Below are positions 34,776 to 46,816 of a stretch of DNA of 64,000 nt, piece by piece; position 1 is the first letter of the stretch; every line of letters starts with the position of its first letter. Below the pieces are notes generated by a model. That model ran no database searches. It was not told the DNA's origin and saw nothing but the letters and a program-made list of their open reading frames with translations. The stretch is from contig JAMKCH010078825.1 of the NCBI GenBank assembly GCA_023653785.1, positions 1-64,000 of the forward strand. Reading direction: 5' to 3'. This DNA comes from Ophioderma brevispina (lineage: Eukaryota > Echinodermata > Ophiuroidea > Amphilepidida > Ophiodermatidae). The translations under genes and the position numbers were made by a program.

Positions 34776-37700
34776 GTAAGTTACTGTGGAAATCGCGAGA
34801 TGCCTATAATTAATCTTGACCGATTTTGCAGTTGTAATCCTAATGTCCCCAGTGGAAAATACTACCAACCTGACAGCAACCGCAAAAGGAGGTACCTTAT
34901 TTGTCTGTTATAAGATCTAGGAGAAAATTTCCCACAAAACCAAGATGTTTTTTAAAATTGGCAAAATGGCATTCAGGGGATTTAAGATATATAAATGGTA
35001 TTTCGACCATGGCAGTTAATGAACACTGAAGAAAAACCAATCTAAAATCCAAAATAAAAGTTCCTAGCGCTTGAAAGATTTACATTTACATAATGACATT
35101 CCGTGCAATTTCTAATGTGGAGAATGTTACAAGTAGTACCTCTGTCTATCTTACACGAAACCAGGGTAAGATTATCCACTATTTGGGGTGTGATAAATAG
35201 AAAATGAATTTTTGTATTTTTTTCTTGAACTTCAAATATTTTTTCAGTGAATGTAAACAATTGACATCGATTCCGGTAGTCTTCCCTGTACCTAGTGACG
35301 TTTTTTCGAACCCAGTAGGTGCAGTTAGTAAAATGGAAAAGCATTCCACTTTGGCTATGTCCAGAATAATTATGTAACAAACCCCTAAAATGAACCACCA
35401 TAACTTTTAAAAGAAACGAGTAGCATTCGAGGGTAGTATTTATGGACACTGCAGTCCATCTTCAGACACTTAAGGGTTGAATCAAGCTAAAGATGGTGAT
35501 TTCAGTCATCACGGATAAGGAAGGAAGGACGACATCTATTATTTTCATGAGAACGGACGCAGTGGCATTGTGGTTCGGGAAAAGACCCCATTTTCGCAGG
35601 TTAGCACTCATTGCACTACATCGGCATAAGCTAAAATGTAGAAGGTATTTGGGTACTTTCATAAAGGGCTGCCTCATGTAGCGTCTTTATGCCTTATGAA
35701 GGTCAACAAATTTATTTAGACATCACTTGGCTACTTGGCCACATCTCTTGATGAGTATGCAAAAAGTTAAGTAGGATGGCGCAACCATGTTTTTTCCCTA
35801 AATGTGGCTAATACCAAGCTCATGTATCTGGTGCTGATCAGCCCGATGACCACTTGAGATGAAATTGATAGAATCACTGGATACAACTCTTGGTGCATTA
35901 ATTAAACAGGAAGGTGGATGTAAAGATGAACTTGGAGGACACGCTTAGCTATGGTCAGATGGACAGTGGTTAAAGTTGGCCAGATCAACAGTGCGTAAAG
36001 TAACAAGGGTCTGAGAAGATAGAGACACCACTCAAACAACTAATTGTCGCCTGGTCCGGGCTGTGGTTTTCCCAATCGCAACCCACGGGGGTGGATCACG
36101 GACTTTGACCAAGGCTGACAGCAGGAAGATCAGTGGTTTTGAGCTTGTGGTGTTGACGAAGAATGCTGAGGGTTCTGTTTACTGATAAACGATCTAATGA
36201 CAGCGTCCTCCATGAAATTAAACAGGTGTCTCGCATTCAGCTAGTATGGTCACATCTCCAAGGGTAGTTGCAACTGTCTTGAAAAGGTGGTACTCCAGGG
36301 AAAGGTTGAATGATCCCGAAGATCAGGAATACAAGAGACCAGATGGATTACCCACTCGCTGCTGTCTACAGGGTGACAGAAGATCGTCACAAGTGACATG
36401 CCATTGTGGAGGTCACGACCTGTTAGTCATGATGGAAGCGTACCAAGCAACAATTGAAGAGCTGATATGCAAAAGGGCTTATGTCCATTTTTACCGAAAT
36501 TGAGTTATTAGTATTACATTATAATGCTAACAAAAAATTCACATTGTGGTGCTTGTTTGACTTTCATGCCTCCTTCCCTTCCTGAGATATCATAATTTTT
36601 CCCTTTCGGAAATCTTCTGGAATTTCCGGAAATTTTGACTTAAAATGCTATAAAATCTCAGAAAAATTTTTTTTTATCCTTTTTTGATGTTTTATGGTAG
36701 CTTTCAATATGCTTTAACTTTCAAAACCAGAAAAAAAACTGTTTTAAAGTCACTATAGGTGAAAAAAATAATTTTAATTAACAAAAGTTGCTGTTTCGGA
36801 AAAACTTTAAAAATTACAGAAATGGCATTTTGGTCAAAATAATTAAATGTTCATAATTTGAAAAATAAATGAGATATTCATTTGTTCTTTTTATTTTTTC
36901 TCGATAAAAGCGTATTTAGGATTAAAAACAGCCTGTGCATGTGATGAAGTAGTAGTACGATACCAACTCAAAATTGATGGCGAAAAATAACATTGATGAT
37001 TATAGAGGGCACCCTTCTCTCCTTATCCGGGGCGATTGTATCCTTTAATCGGGACCCAGTCAGGACTGATCACGACCGATAAAACGTGAACACCCCTCTT
37101 AACTATTTGTTGTATAAGTGTGTGGAAGTTATTGAAGTGAGTAATGGTGAGTCCAACGGATGCAGGTACAAAAACACGACAAGGATCAAAAATTGATACA
37201 AGAGATTACCTTGAATAAGCGAAAATGAGGGAGGTGAGGCAAGGTGTACCAACTTGGCGTGGGGAGGGGAATGTAACACGGAGAAACAAGTGTGACACAG
37301 TAAAGTGCGAGAGCCACAAATTACAGAGTAACAGTACAAAAGGGGGTAAAGAACATAATATAGGCCTGTATGTAAATGTAAGGCCTGTACGGTAAAGGAA
37401 AACAATGCACTGGGTAGGAGTAATAAGAATTACTGTGCAATGTGAAAAAAGGAAAAAAAACAACAAACAAACAGAGGAAATTACCAGAAATTAAGTAGAA
37501 CTGTGGCAGAGCAAAGTACGATAGCCATAAATTGCAATGTCACACAGCACAGATTAAAAACTTGGGGACGGGGACAATACAGGCAAAATGTGGATGTTAT
37601 TCAAAAAAATTAGTCACGAATTCAATTATGTTATTTTTTTTAATTATTGACTTATATGATCCGAGAAGTCATGAGTGAAGTGAAAAAAACAACAACAGAA

Positions 37701-37809
37701 CATTGATTTGTTTGTTTTAATAATTAGATTTAGTGATTAAAATAAATAAGAAAATGTAAGCAACTGTTACTAAGCATTTATTGACATTAAACAGATTTAA
37801 GTACCATAC
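34776..37809. other. Intron sequence downstream of LTR element
   Basis: No exon was recognised. A 135-codon minus-strand frame at 35042-35449 contains cysteines but no known domain. A possible transposase scrap at 36.2-36.4 kb is listed separately. Sequence from 36.5 to 37.8 kb is AT-rich with A- and T-runs. Confidence 0.4.
36240..36425 (+). pseudogene. Possible Tc1-like transposase HTH scrap
   Basis: SPRVVATVLKRWYSRERLND followed by a charged stretch and GDRR resembles the second helix-turn-helix of Tc1-type transposases ('S-x-x-T-V-x-x-V-L-K-R-W-x-x-x-G-x-x-x-D'). The usual G-R-P-R motif after it is absent, and no DDE catalytic core is nearby. The assignment is weak. Confidence 0.25.
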
Positions 37810-37919
37810 CGCAACCGATTTCATCGCTGAAATCTACGCAGTCAGGGAAACCATCGCACACGGACGCATTCAAGATGCATTCGCCGTCTTGACAAAGAAA
37901 ATCTTCTTCAGAACAATTT
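37810..37919 (-). CDS. LDLa domain exon, paired with first CUB
   Basis: The exon encodes a near-canonical LDL-receptor class A module. It has [15 protein letters not shown], then [16 protein letters not shown]: six cysteines and the acidic D-C-x-D-x-S-D-E calcium site. The donor is TGCG followed by GTATGG, phase 1. The acceptor TTTTAG leaves only one base before the AAT TGT frame. The exon is therefore 110 bp rather than a multiple of three, and the phase does not match the preceding CUB donor. A lost A in the A-run right at the acceptor would explain this. The missing base is either a consensus error or a real lesion. Domain identity is very clear. Confidence 0.82.
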
Positions 37920-38109
37920 CTAAAATAAAACAAATAGAGATTGTTTTTATATATTGACTTAAAATAGCCATATTGAGGTAGCATATGCCTTATATTAATT
38001 TTTCATGTGTCTATATATTCAAAAACATTTTGACAAATTAATTTCTTTTGTTGATATTGCTGGTAAGCTAGTAGATGATCAGTTTGAAATACTCGATACA
38101 ATATCTTAC

Positions 38110-38466
38110 TCTTTTCAAAGACGCTGAGCTCCACAAGAAAATACGTATCTTCAGTAACACTTCCGTCTGTTGAAAAGAATACCCACATCTTATTTTCTGC
38201 TGACCTTACACGTAGAGGCGTCACGCTACCCTTGCGTATCAGCAACTGTGATCCCAGATCTAACGGATTGAAATCATTTCCAACCGAAAAGGCATCGTCT
38301 CCCCAAAGACGAAAATCAGAGAAAGACATACCTACTCTAGTATCCACGGGTGTTTGAACAGTCCATGTGCATTCAAAAGATTCAATTACGGGTAGTGGAT
38401 AGGAAAACGAAGACAGGTTAAATTGTTCATTGTAGGCAAGATCTACATTTGAAATGCTGCAATATC
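38110..38466 (-). CDS. CUB domain exon (first visible)
   Basis: This 357-bp exon encodes about 119 residues. The acceptor is a pyrimidine-rich tract ending TTTTTAG; the donor is GTAAGA; both junctions are phase 1. CUB hallmarks are visible: an early Cys (YCSISNVDL), an FECTW segment with the second Cys and the conserved Trp after about 30 residues, a hydrophobic strand with FSDFRLWGDDAF, and a closing YFLVELSVF strand. No typical Cys3-Cys4 pair is obvious in the second half, as in some divergent CUBs. The frame stays open upstream as a hydrophobic stretch starting with Met, which could be read as a signal peptide. I prefer the internal-exon reading because the pyrimidine tract itself encodes Leu/Ile/Phe and the acceptor phase matches the other exons. 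It is followed 190 bp later by an LDLa exon. Confidence 0.75.
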
Positions 38467-39871
38467 CTAAAAATGACAACAATATTAACATCATATTAGT
38501 GAGAAACATTCCATCAAATATAATGGTCATTGAAACAAAATTAATTCCACATTTGGAATCTAAACTTTGCTAATAATCTAATAATACGTTTGTGGATGTA
38601 TGTATGTGTAAGATATTTAATCTTCAAACACTTAACCCGGACTTTGGGCTACTTTTAGCCCCGATTCGCTTCAGCGGTTCCATTGTTTTAGCGCAGAGAA
38701 GTTGAACCATTGCGGAAAGCTAGCGAGATATAACAGTTCTGACCGGAACCTGTTCTTGATTTCTAGCCATAATGTCTCGCCTCCAAGCCGTTTTCAATGA
38801 AACTGCAACCCATATCAGCTGGTCTGCCCACACAAGTTTGCCGTCGGGAGGTCATTATTTGCCAATCTTTATCGCTAAAGTTCCTGGTCTGTTAGGCACA
38901 GGATTTGGCCTAGGCCGGGTGGGGGTCTCAAAGGACGGAAGTCGTCTGAGATTTTTTTTAATTGAAGAACCATAGCCATAGCCATGTGCAACATACATAT
39001 AAGTAAACACTTATTACCAACAATAAAAATAATTAACCCTTTATGTGCTGAAAATAAGCAATTTCATTGTGGACGTTGCTAAACCGTTATCAACATAAAA
39101 TAAGTTTTCATAAAGTTTGATGTAAGTACAATGCTCATTGGAATTGTCCGTCTTTTTGCCCAATTTTCGCGTGTTTTGAAAAAAAAAATGTTTTGCCCCT
39201 AATTTGAAGCCCAAATAATAAATTTGATTATGATTGCTGATTTTTATTGTCTTATGACCTTCTACATGTGGTATAAATTTCGTGCAAAAATTTGTCTGGA
39301 AAGTATTTTCGTTAGTGTGTGGTCCCATGGACCCCCCCCCCCCCCTTGGGCACTAACGGGAGTGAAACCCCTTGGTCACTTACATGTTATTTGCCTCTAA
39401 GTAAAATCTGTATAACTGTTTTGGGGAATATTACATCTAAGGCGATGGGAAAAAAATCTGTTTTACGGGCGAGCGGACCTTTCGAGTAGGGTCGTTCGGT
39501 CGGGCGTTTTTTTTTTTCTTTTCCGGAGGTCAAAATTAGCTTAAATAGCTCCAAAATCTAAAAAAAAAATTAAGAGAAAAAATGAAAAATGTTTACAACA
39601 AATTCCAATAACAAAAACAGCCAAAATTGGTAAATTTGGGCTAAAAATAGGCTGATTTTACATGGTTTTTGGAAAAACTAAAAAATCTGCAAAACTGAAA
39701 AAATCAGGGTCGGTCGGGCCCGTTAAACAGGGTGTTTTTTTCGTCGCCTATAAGCGCTGGATCTATGCTCACTTAGCGGAGCGTTACAGCAGTAATACGG
39801 ACGCCATTATCGGAAATCTGTTGCCATGGGTTTTTGCGCATGCGTAATGACCTGATACGGTGTGTGGGTTC
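38467..39871. other. Non-coding sequence upstream of first visible CUB exon
   Basis: No upstream exon of the CUB-LDLa gene was recognised. A run of 13 C lies near 39331. The GGTCGTTCGGTCGGGCG block near 39490 and GGTCGGTCGGGCCCG near 39708 are similar and may be ends of a small element. The 67-codon frame at 38772-38975 has no known domain. Confidence 0.4.
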
Positions 39872-39987
39872 CTGCCCAGGGTATGACACGAAGTATGTCA
39901 GATGGCGATCATCCGATAAAAACCATAGGAACCTACTTGATGCTATGATTAAATGGGGGATGTCCCTGACGTCCCTAGAGGAAAATT
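39872..39987. repeat. 116-bp direct repeat, copy 1
   Basis: Nearly identical to 42979-43094 (only a few changes near the end, such as GTCCCTAG against GTCATTAG). It is probably a pseudo-LTR segment of the Penelope-like element. Confidence 0.85.
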
Positions 39988-41699
39988 AAGATTAAGTTAA
40001 GAGAAAGACGGGCCCTGGACGGCACCTGCTTCCAGTCTAAAAAAATGATATCAAATATATAAAATATATAGCCGAATTATAATTCCCATAGCTACGGGAC
40101 CAATTTTAGATAATTTTGGGAGGTAATACTTGCTTGTATTTCCTTTGGTAATACCTGCTCGGATTACCTGTATATAGAAGTTTCGAGTTTAGGTGGCTCT
40201 GAAAAGAGAGACATGTACGACTTGTGTGTGTCTGTGGGACATTTTATATTCCTAAGTCTGCTGGTAAATAAAACTAATTAATTAATAGTACTATATCTTC
40301 TCCCTGGACCTTTGTATCTATATATTTATACCCGTCATATGATGAATATGACCGACCTACGTAGTTCGATATGTTCTTGGCTGGCTTATCAGAGAAACCC
40401 CCATCTTAAACTTGGAGTTAACTCTTCTATGAGTCTTTATTGTTCGTAACCTTTATACCGAAATAAATAATTGTATACTTCTGTATACTAGTCTTTAATG
40501 AACTGAATATACTACTCTTAGTCTCTCGAGCCTTCGTAGTATTGTAAAGTAAAGTTAGCACTTCTTTTAAGTTGTGTGCTTTCTCCCGGAAATAATCAAA
40601 CAAAGGAGATGTACCATCGCTTTTTCAAAAAAACGGCAGGATATCGTGACTTGGCTAATTTGTTCTGGTAGCTCCTTTGTGTATGCTCGGAGCTGGTTTG
40701 GTCATCCTATTGTTCCTTGGATAAGTAGTTAGGAATCATCCTCGAATTCCTATCCCGAAAAACCTAATTACAATTCGGACTATTGTCCCCACTATCTCCA
40801 AGAGATGTGAGATATGTAAGCTATAAAAAAAATCTAGTTTAGGAACAGTATAAATACCGTTTTTCCCCTTACTGAAAAGAGGGGGGGGGGGAACTCCATG
40901 CTTATCTGGCATGAATTGCTTAGCATGCAGCTAGCAAGACGTACGTTTCTGAACTCCTTCACAGGGTTCTTCATCAGTTGCACTGCTGAGGTCGGAATAT
41001 TTACTGACCCATGCTAATTTAAAAAAGTACAGTCCCGAAAAATCGGGTCTATACCTCAGTTGACTATTGTCAGCTGGAGATGTTGAGTTTAGAGTGCAAA
41101 CCCAAAATTCGTATTTGCACCTCTGTCGGCATGCTTGCTTCCCGAAAATGTTATAAAGCCCAGTTGCGGATGCCCGCCCTGTGCCTCGGTTAAATCTTTT
41201 GAATATAATCTAACCGGAGAGGAACACTCACTTCCAAACTGAATGCGGTGACTTCATTGAACTTAAGTTCGTGAAGATTTGGTGGCTCTGAAAAGAGCCG
41301 TTTGGTTTATGGTTGACTACCTTGTCAACAAAATAGGGCCTAAAAATGTTTAACTACTGTGTCACGCTTTCCTGTGACACAGTGCCGCTTGAACAAGCCC
41401 CTTCCTCTTCCAGTTCTTCAACTAGCAATGTCGGAGATTTGGGTGAGGGGGGTCGTTCCCTAACAGAACTTCGTTAGTTGAAAAGTAATCACTGAGCCCC
41501 CTACTCTCCAGTTCTAGATCTTGCAGCATATGAAGGGTAGGCGACCCTGGGCGTGGATCGGGTTCAGTGTTGGATTCATTCGCTGTTGTTAGTCTTGCCC
41601 TGATTAGAATATCGCTAAGATTTTCTGTCCTACTGAAAGCTACAATAGGAACTTCTGGGAATATGCGCTTGGGTTCAGGATGTTTTACGAAATAAGTTC

Positions 41700-42850
41700 C
41701 CCAGGTTGCGTTAGTGCATTCTTGATGTGTTTACTTTCGATGTGCGGATGGTAGTTGATTTTTAAAGACTAGAGGGATTCGATCATCACTTTGTTTTTCT
41801 GTGATGAATCTCTGTCTTTCGTTAAAGTCTACTTCCCTAGAAGCTTCTTGTATTTCGCGTCGGCTCAGCTGTAACCCCTTGCTAGGAGTTTTTCTGTGAA
41901 TACTGATTCTTTTCCTCGTATGATTCAATGTTGTTCGAGTTGCGTGCATATCTGATAAGTTCACCTTTAATGAATCCCCTGAATACTGAGGGGCTGTGGC
42001 GTGAATTTCTATCTAAGTAACATCACGTTTCTGTGGGTTTCGTGAAACATCTAATATCTAAGATGTTTGAAGGTTAACCTTTAACCTTTGTAAATAATTA
42101 GGTCCAGGAATTGGATTTCTTGATTAGAAGCTCTATGCGTGAATTTGATTGACGGGTTCATATCGTTTATTCTTGAGTATGACCTCTATTCTTCCATTGA
42201 ACCTGACCACATTAGGAGCGAATCGTTCATATAGATATTGGAAAGAGACTATTTTAATCATTATTCATGTCCATAATTCTTTGAACTAATTTATTTATAC
42301 TAAGCAACATAATGACGGACTGGATCTTAATCCCATTGGACAGCCATATACCTGGTAGTAGAATTTGCCATTAAATTCAAACGCATTGCGATAAAGCACG
42401 AGTTTTAACAATTTACGCATATATGCCAAGCTAGGCTGGGTGGGTCGAAGAAGTGGGTTTACTTTAGCTAAAGTTCCCATAGCGATTTCAAACACTTCTT
42501 CTTGAGGCACGGCTGTAAACATACTAACGACGTCTATGCTCGCAACTATAATGTCGTTAGGAAGAACTAAATTTTCCACTTTTCGAATAGTATCAGCCGT
42601 GTCTTTCAGGTATGCTGGCGATTTTTTCACCTCTGGCAAGAAGGTAAAAAGTTATAAATTCCGCTATTATTATTTTACCGGTCTACCTACAAAAACTTGG
42701 TTCGGTTCTGTGAACTTGCGTCGTGAACATGCGGTAGCAAAGAAAATACTGGAGTTTTGGTTTCATGGCTTGTTTCCGGGTCCTAAATGTTCCGCTAGGC
42801 TTTGTCTATTTCCTTGGCCCTAAACATTTCACACACTAAGTCACTCACCA
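41700..42850 (-). pseudogene. Penelope-like reverse transcriptase remnant
   Basis: The 114-codon open segment at 42295-42639 reads PAYLKDTADTIRKVENL, then IIVASIDVVSMFTAVP (catalytic Asp of motif A), then NAFEFNGKFYYQVYGCPMG, the 'G-x-x-M-G' turn before the catalytic motif. Upstream a GRP-like and FITFYLL segment matches the preceding RT finger region. Downstream, GELIRYARN and PLVFKNQLPSAHRK continue the C-terminal part across several frames. These are features of Penelope-like RTs. The Y-x-D-D segment after 42295 is not legible, and no GIY-YIG endonuclease was found in this copy. Confidence 0.65.
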
Positions 42851-42978
42851 TCGCGGCGGTCGCCTTGGTCATTCATAATCTATCTCCTATTAGATTGATT
42901 TCATATCAATTCATTATCATCAGTTTGTCTTAGACCTTCTTGTATATAGTCTCTCCCTTTATCGAATTTTTTCAAAAA

Positions 42979-43094
42979 CTGCCCAGGGTATGACACGAAG
43001 TATGTCAGATGGCGATCATCCGATAAAAACCATAGGAACCTACTTGATGCTATGATTAAATGGGGAATGTCCCTGACGTCATTAGAGGAAAATT
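42979..43094. repeat. 116-bp direct repeat, copy 2
   Basis: Second copy of the direct repeat bounding the Penelope-like element. See 39872-39987. Confidence 0.85.
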
Positions 43095-43339
43095 GGACGC
43101 TCACAGAAAAAAAAAAAGAGGTAGCAGTATTTTCCCTGTTAGATCTAAGGCGAGTTCTCCCCTAAATACAAGGCATGTAAATACAGTTAAGGGTCGTTAG
43201 TGATATTGGAAGAAGATAACGATGCATTTTGTGGAGGAAAAAAAGGACAATGTAATATGGGAGAATACCAGACGAGTGAAAGAGGAGAAATATTGGAAGG
43301 CGAGTATATTATATGAAGGCAACAGACCATTTGGAACGA

Positions 43340-43512
43340 GAAATAGTGGCTTACTGTATTTTGCGAAACGAAACGAAACAGAACTCCCATTGGATTACAC
43401 GCTTTATTCCGTTAATGCACGTTATGCATGCATGACGGAATAAAGCGTGTAATCCAATGGGGGTTCTGTTTCGTTTCGTTTCGTTTCGCAAAATACAGTA
43501 AGCCGAAATAGT
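43340..43512. mobile_element. 157-bp palindromic MITE with 8-bp target duplication
   Basis: GAAATAGT is repeated perfectly at 43340-43347 and 43505-43512. The insert 43348-43504 is a near-perfect palindrome. GGCTTACTGTATTTTGCG, a run of CGAAA pentamers, then AACCCCCATTGGATTACACG-like sequence and CTTTATTCCGT pair with the second half around a short ATGCATGCAT loop. The right arm has one extra pentamer. An 8-bp duplication suggests a hAT-type origin. Confidence 0.9.
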
Positions 43513-45989
43513 AGCCTGGAATAAAATTGAAAAACAGCAACTGGAAAGTGTGGGAAACGTTTAGAAAAAGGAGAGAGAGATATATTGTTATGGAAAAGGG
43601 TCTTATAACGTTCTGGAAATGAATTGAAATGTATGGAGAGTGAATAAGGAGTATTATGCAGAATATGAGAGAAGAGAAAGGGGTATATGAAAAATGTAAT
43701 GAGTATAAGAAAGGAGATAGATTAATGAGAGAAGAGAGGAACAAAACAAAACAAATAAATGTTGACTTATTTGCTGACTCTTATGCAAAGTTCAATATTT
43801 ATCTAAAGACATTCATTTTTGCAATTGTGCTGTTTCCATACCAACTCAAACTAATCTTTGAAAATATATAATTTGCACCCATCATCTATACCAATAAGAT
43901 GTATCTGTATTCAGATATTGTATAAGTTGATTACACTACATTATTATACTCGATTCATCTGATATGTGACCCCGTACCATTCTTGCGGATGTGAAAAATT
44001 CAATGAGGCGCAGGGACTTCTGTTAACCATGTTATTGTGAGCAATGTTAATGCCTGAAATACCCTATTATAGTGCGTGTCCATACATGAATGAAATTGTA
44101 TTTAGTGGCAGGTTAGTGAGTAAATGACCAGAGTGTCCTCCAAGATAATCCGGTGTGACACGTATATTTGAATTCATTCATTTTCCCGGTAGAGCTCCTC
44201 TCCGACTTATTGGAATAGGTCCAAAACTCTAGGGGGACGAACGTATCAGCGCGAATCGACTATAATTTACGGACGGCGAAGATTTTATGCATCTACAGTG
44301 CTAATTCAATGCAGTGTCTCGGCACGGCCTTCATATTGCAGTTTTGTATACCATACGTCAACTTTTTTAGAATTGTCAGCTTTTTTATTGTCAATATTTT
44401 AAAGAAATTGGAAGCTTAAAACAATTCTATATCGCCATGTCTCACATACTACTATTGGATTGAGCGATTATATACACGTAGATCACTACCCTAGAATAAA
44501 CATTGCAATCCATACGTTTTCAAGCATGGTCTCCCAGTGTAGCGATCTCAGTTGCACACATGCAAAAACACCCACAACACACAAACACGCACAACACTCA
44601 AATACACACACAAAGACACCCCCTCACACACACACACACGCGCGCGCGCACATTAATGGTAGTACTGGAAACCCAAATGAAACAAAGATTATCAGACCAA
44701 CTTTATAGCATATGGTAGTGCCTTTCTAAACACTCTCCACATTATTCTATAGTCCCATGGCGCTAGTAATATAAAACCATATCTAGTTCTTTAAGTGAAA
44801 CATGTTACATCTTTCAGGGGATTTTATTTCTTTAATTCTGTAGTTCACGAGCACTTCTTATCACATTAGCTGTGAACATTTATATATTTACATTTTTTTT
44901 ATTTCTGAAAATGCCAATGCAGATGGGGTATGATTCATATTCAATTCAACTCACGTGAAGCTATATTTAATATTAGTACAAAGCTTCAACATTTGATCGA
45001 ATTGTATTCGCAATTAATATCTACTCCTAAACTTGGAACAATTCCTTCATTCCTTCAAATATGATTTCCCCTTTCTCTTTCTAATAGACCATTAAGAACT
45101 GAACTAACCAAAGGTTATTCTAATCAAATCTGTGGTGTGGTGTATGGTGTGTGCTGCGTGCGGCGTGCGTGTGTGCTTGTGTGTTGCGTGTGTGTGCGTG
45201 ACGTGCTGTGTGTGACAGGCAATATGAAAACAAAGCACAGATATCGAAAAAGAAGGAATGGAATTTATATATGGATATAGTAAATTAAGCCCACTGTAAA
45301 TATGTAGGACGAAGCACTAAGGACAACGCCGTGGAGCCGGGTCTTACTTTTAAACAACAGTCATTAATGATTAAACAAGGAAAATGAATGAAAACTGCAA
45401 AATTTAAGTCTTTAAAGAGACATGAGGAATTTCAAGAAAGAGCGCCCTCAATTTTTTTTCGAACCCGGGGTTTTTTGCATATTGGAATGGCTTTCCAATG
45501 TACTTAGATCATACCTGAAGTGAAGTGAATAAGCCGAATACGCCGTCTTTATGTAATATGATGATTTAGTACTTTCTGTTCGTGCACGACAGAAAGTCAA
45601 AGCACGGTGTTCTCTGGGGACAGTTACGATAGTAGGCAAGTTCAAAACAGGGTTGCTGTTTTTCTTTTGTAAGTGTTTGTCCAATTAACCTTCGAAACGT
45701 TCTTGATAGGTGGTCTACAATCGATCTGTGCAATGTGAGGAGAAATTCGTATCCTAAAAAACTCTGAGTCACTTTAAGAAAAACAACTATCGGTCATGTA
45801 CAAAACGGAGGGATAGTGGGATAAGAGAAGGGAGAAAAGGCGTCCCCTAAAAAATGTTAACACTCTGGGATTAATTGCATTAAAAAAATAAAGTTAATAA
45901 AATGAGCCTTTATTTTGCTATTTAGTCATTTCAATCCGATGCGTAGAACAAACGATTTATGCTCAGCAAATATGGAGAGTGCAGCGTCA
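43513..45989. other. Non-coding sequence with microsatellites
   Basis: AT-rich, no gene recognised. An (AC)n/(CACG)n tract lies at about 44540-44652 and a (TG)n tract at about 45133-45220. A 78-codon frame at 45448-45684 has no recognised domain. Confidence 0.5.
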
Positions 45990-46440
45990 ACTTGGTCCGA
46001 TTTCTGCCTTTAAAGGCGCACTGCCACATTTTACAAAATATGAAAATTCCTTCATTTGCTCTCAAAATGATTATTCTAGGCCTTGGAAGAACAGAGATAT
46101 ATGTTAACAACATAAAAATAACATACCCCAAAACAGATAGGGACATTGATATGAGGATAAAGACATCGAGGTAATTTGTAGGCCAAATTTAAGTTTTCCA
46201 AACTTTAAATCAACAAAGTGTATATACATGAATATTTTTGACTCGTACTCACTGATATTAAAAACACAACGGTATAGACCGATCAAACAGTGTGATAGCG
46301 TGAGACAACCTACATACGGCGTGCGTGTGTTCTTGTGTTAAACGCCATTTTCGTCACCTGCTGAATTTTAACGTCGCCGGCCGACGTTAAATTTATTAAA
46401 ATCGTTTCCGTTTACCATAAGGAAGTGATTTGGTCTTAAT
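45990..46440 (+). repeat. Dispersed repeat with GTCGCCGGC core, copy 2
   Basis: Same family as 11270-11695, in the opposite orientation. It shares GAACAGAGATATAT, GACATTGATATGAGGATAAAG, GACTCGTACTCACTGATAT, CATACGGCGTGCGTGT and AACGTCGCCGGC followed by CGACGTTAAATT. The differences are mainly indels. Confidence 0.75.
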
Positions 46441-46816
46441 CATTTCGGGTGATGGCTTTTGTATATAAAGCTTACAACCATGCGAAAATATCGAATTGAA
46501 AAATCTTGAGGGCGCACTATATTTCCACAATGTGCCAGTGTCTCTTAAGCTTTGAAATGCCTTACGCAACAAAAATACACTGACTTTAGAGCCACATCTT
46601 CTTTTCATCCTAAAAGGAAAGTAAGAATCTTGCTGTTTTATCTATTGCAAGAAAGATGCCAATTCTGCCACCATGTTTTACCAAGCGCTCATCGTTATCT
46701 CTACCACAACGGTCATTTTGGCCTGCTACATGTTTCTTTCCAATTTCGCCTGCTTCCCTCTTTCATGTAGCCTACATCAGAGGTTGTTTGTCTTACTTTT
46801 TTGTTTATTGCATGTT

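Larger units (their letters stand above)
1656..38466 (-). other. Gene span: alternating CUB-LDLa extracellular protein
   Basis: Six exons on the minus strand encode CUB, LDLa, CUB, LDLa, CUB, LDLa in transcription order. Four have a multiple-of-three length and phase-1 introns on both sides, as is usual for shuffled extracellular modules. CUB domains are beta-sandwich binding modules; LDLa domains are small disulfide- and calcium-dependent binding modules. Together they imply a secreted or cell-surface protein of the secretory pathway. LRP3/10/12-type receptors and NETO proteins mix these modules, but a strict 1:1 alternation does not match either. No transmembrane segment, cytoplasmic tail, promoter or poly(A) site was found, so both ends lie outside or are unrecognised. 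That all six exons belong to one transcript is inferred from shared strand, phase and spacing. Confidence 0.7.
39872..43094 (-). mobile_element. Penelope-like element between 116-bp direct repeats
   Basis: A 116-bp sequence starting CTGCCCAGGGTATGACACG occurs at 39872-39987 and again at 42979-43094, in the same orientation and of identical length, with only a few differences. Between them lies a minus-strand Penelope-type reverse transcriptase. Direct terminal repeats around a Penelope-like RT fit the pseudo-LTR arrangement of this class, which arises from tandem or partial insertions. The first copy's left flank and the second copy's right flank are unrelated. Confidence 0.6.

Noticed and set aside
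35042..35449. 135-codon minus-strand frame with several cysteines
   Set aside because: No domain, no codon pattern and no splice signals that tie it to the host gene.
38003..38530. A 175-codon frame starting with a hydrophobic segment, as if a signal peptide preceded the first CUB domain
   Set aside because: The hydrophobic stretch coincides with a pyrimidine-rich splice acceptor (TTTTTAG) in phase 1 like the other exons; an internal exon explains it better, though not with certainty.
39340..39870. Paired GGTCGGTCGGGC motifs as a MITE
   Set aside because: They are direct rather than inverted and no target duplication is seen, so no element is claimed.
44503..44718. His/Thr-rich frames
   Set aside because: Translations of an (AC)n microsatellite.
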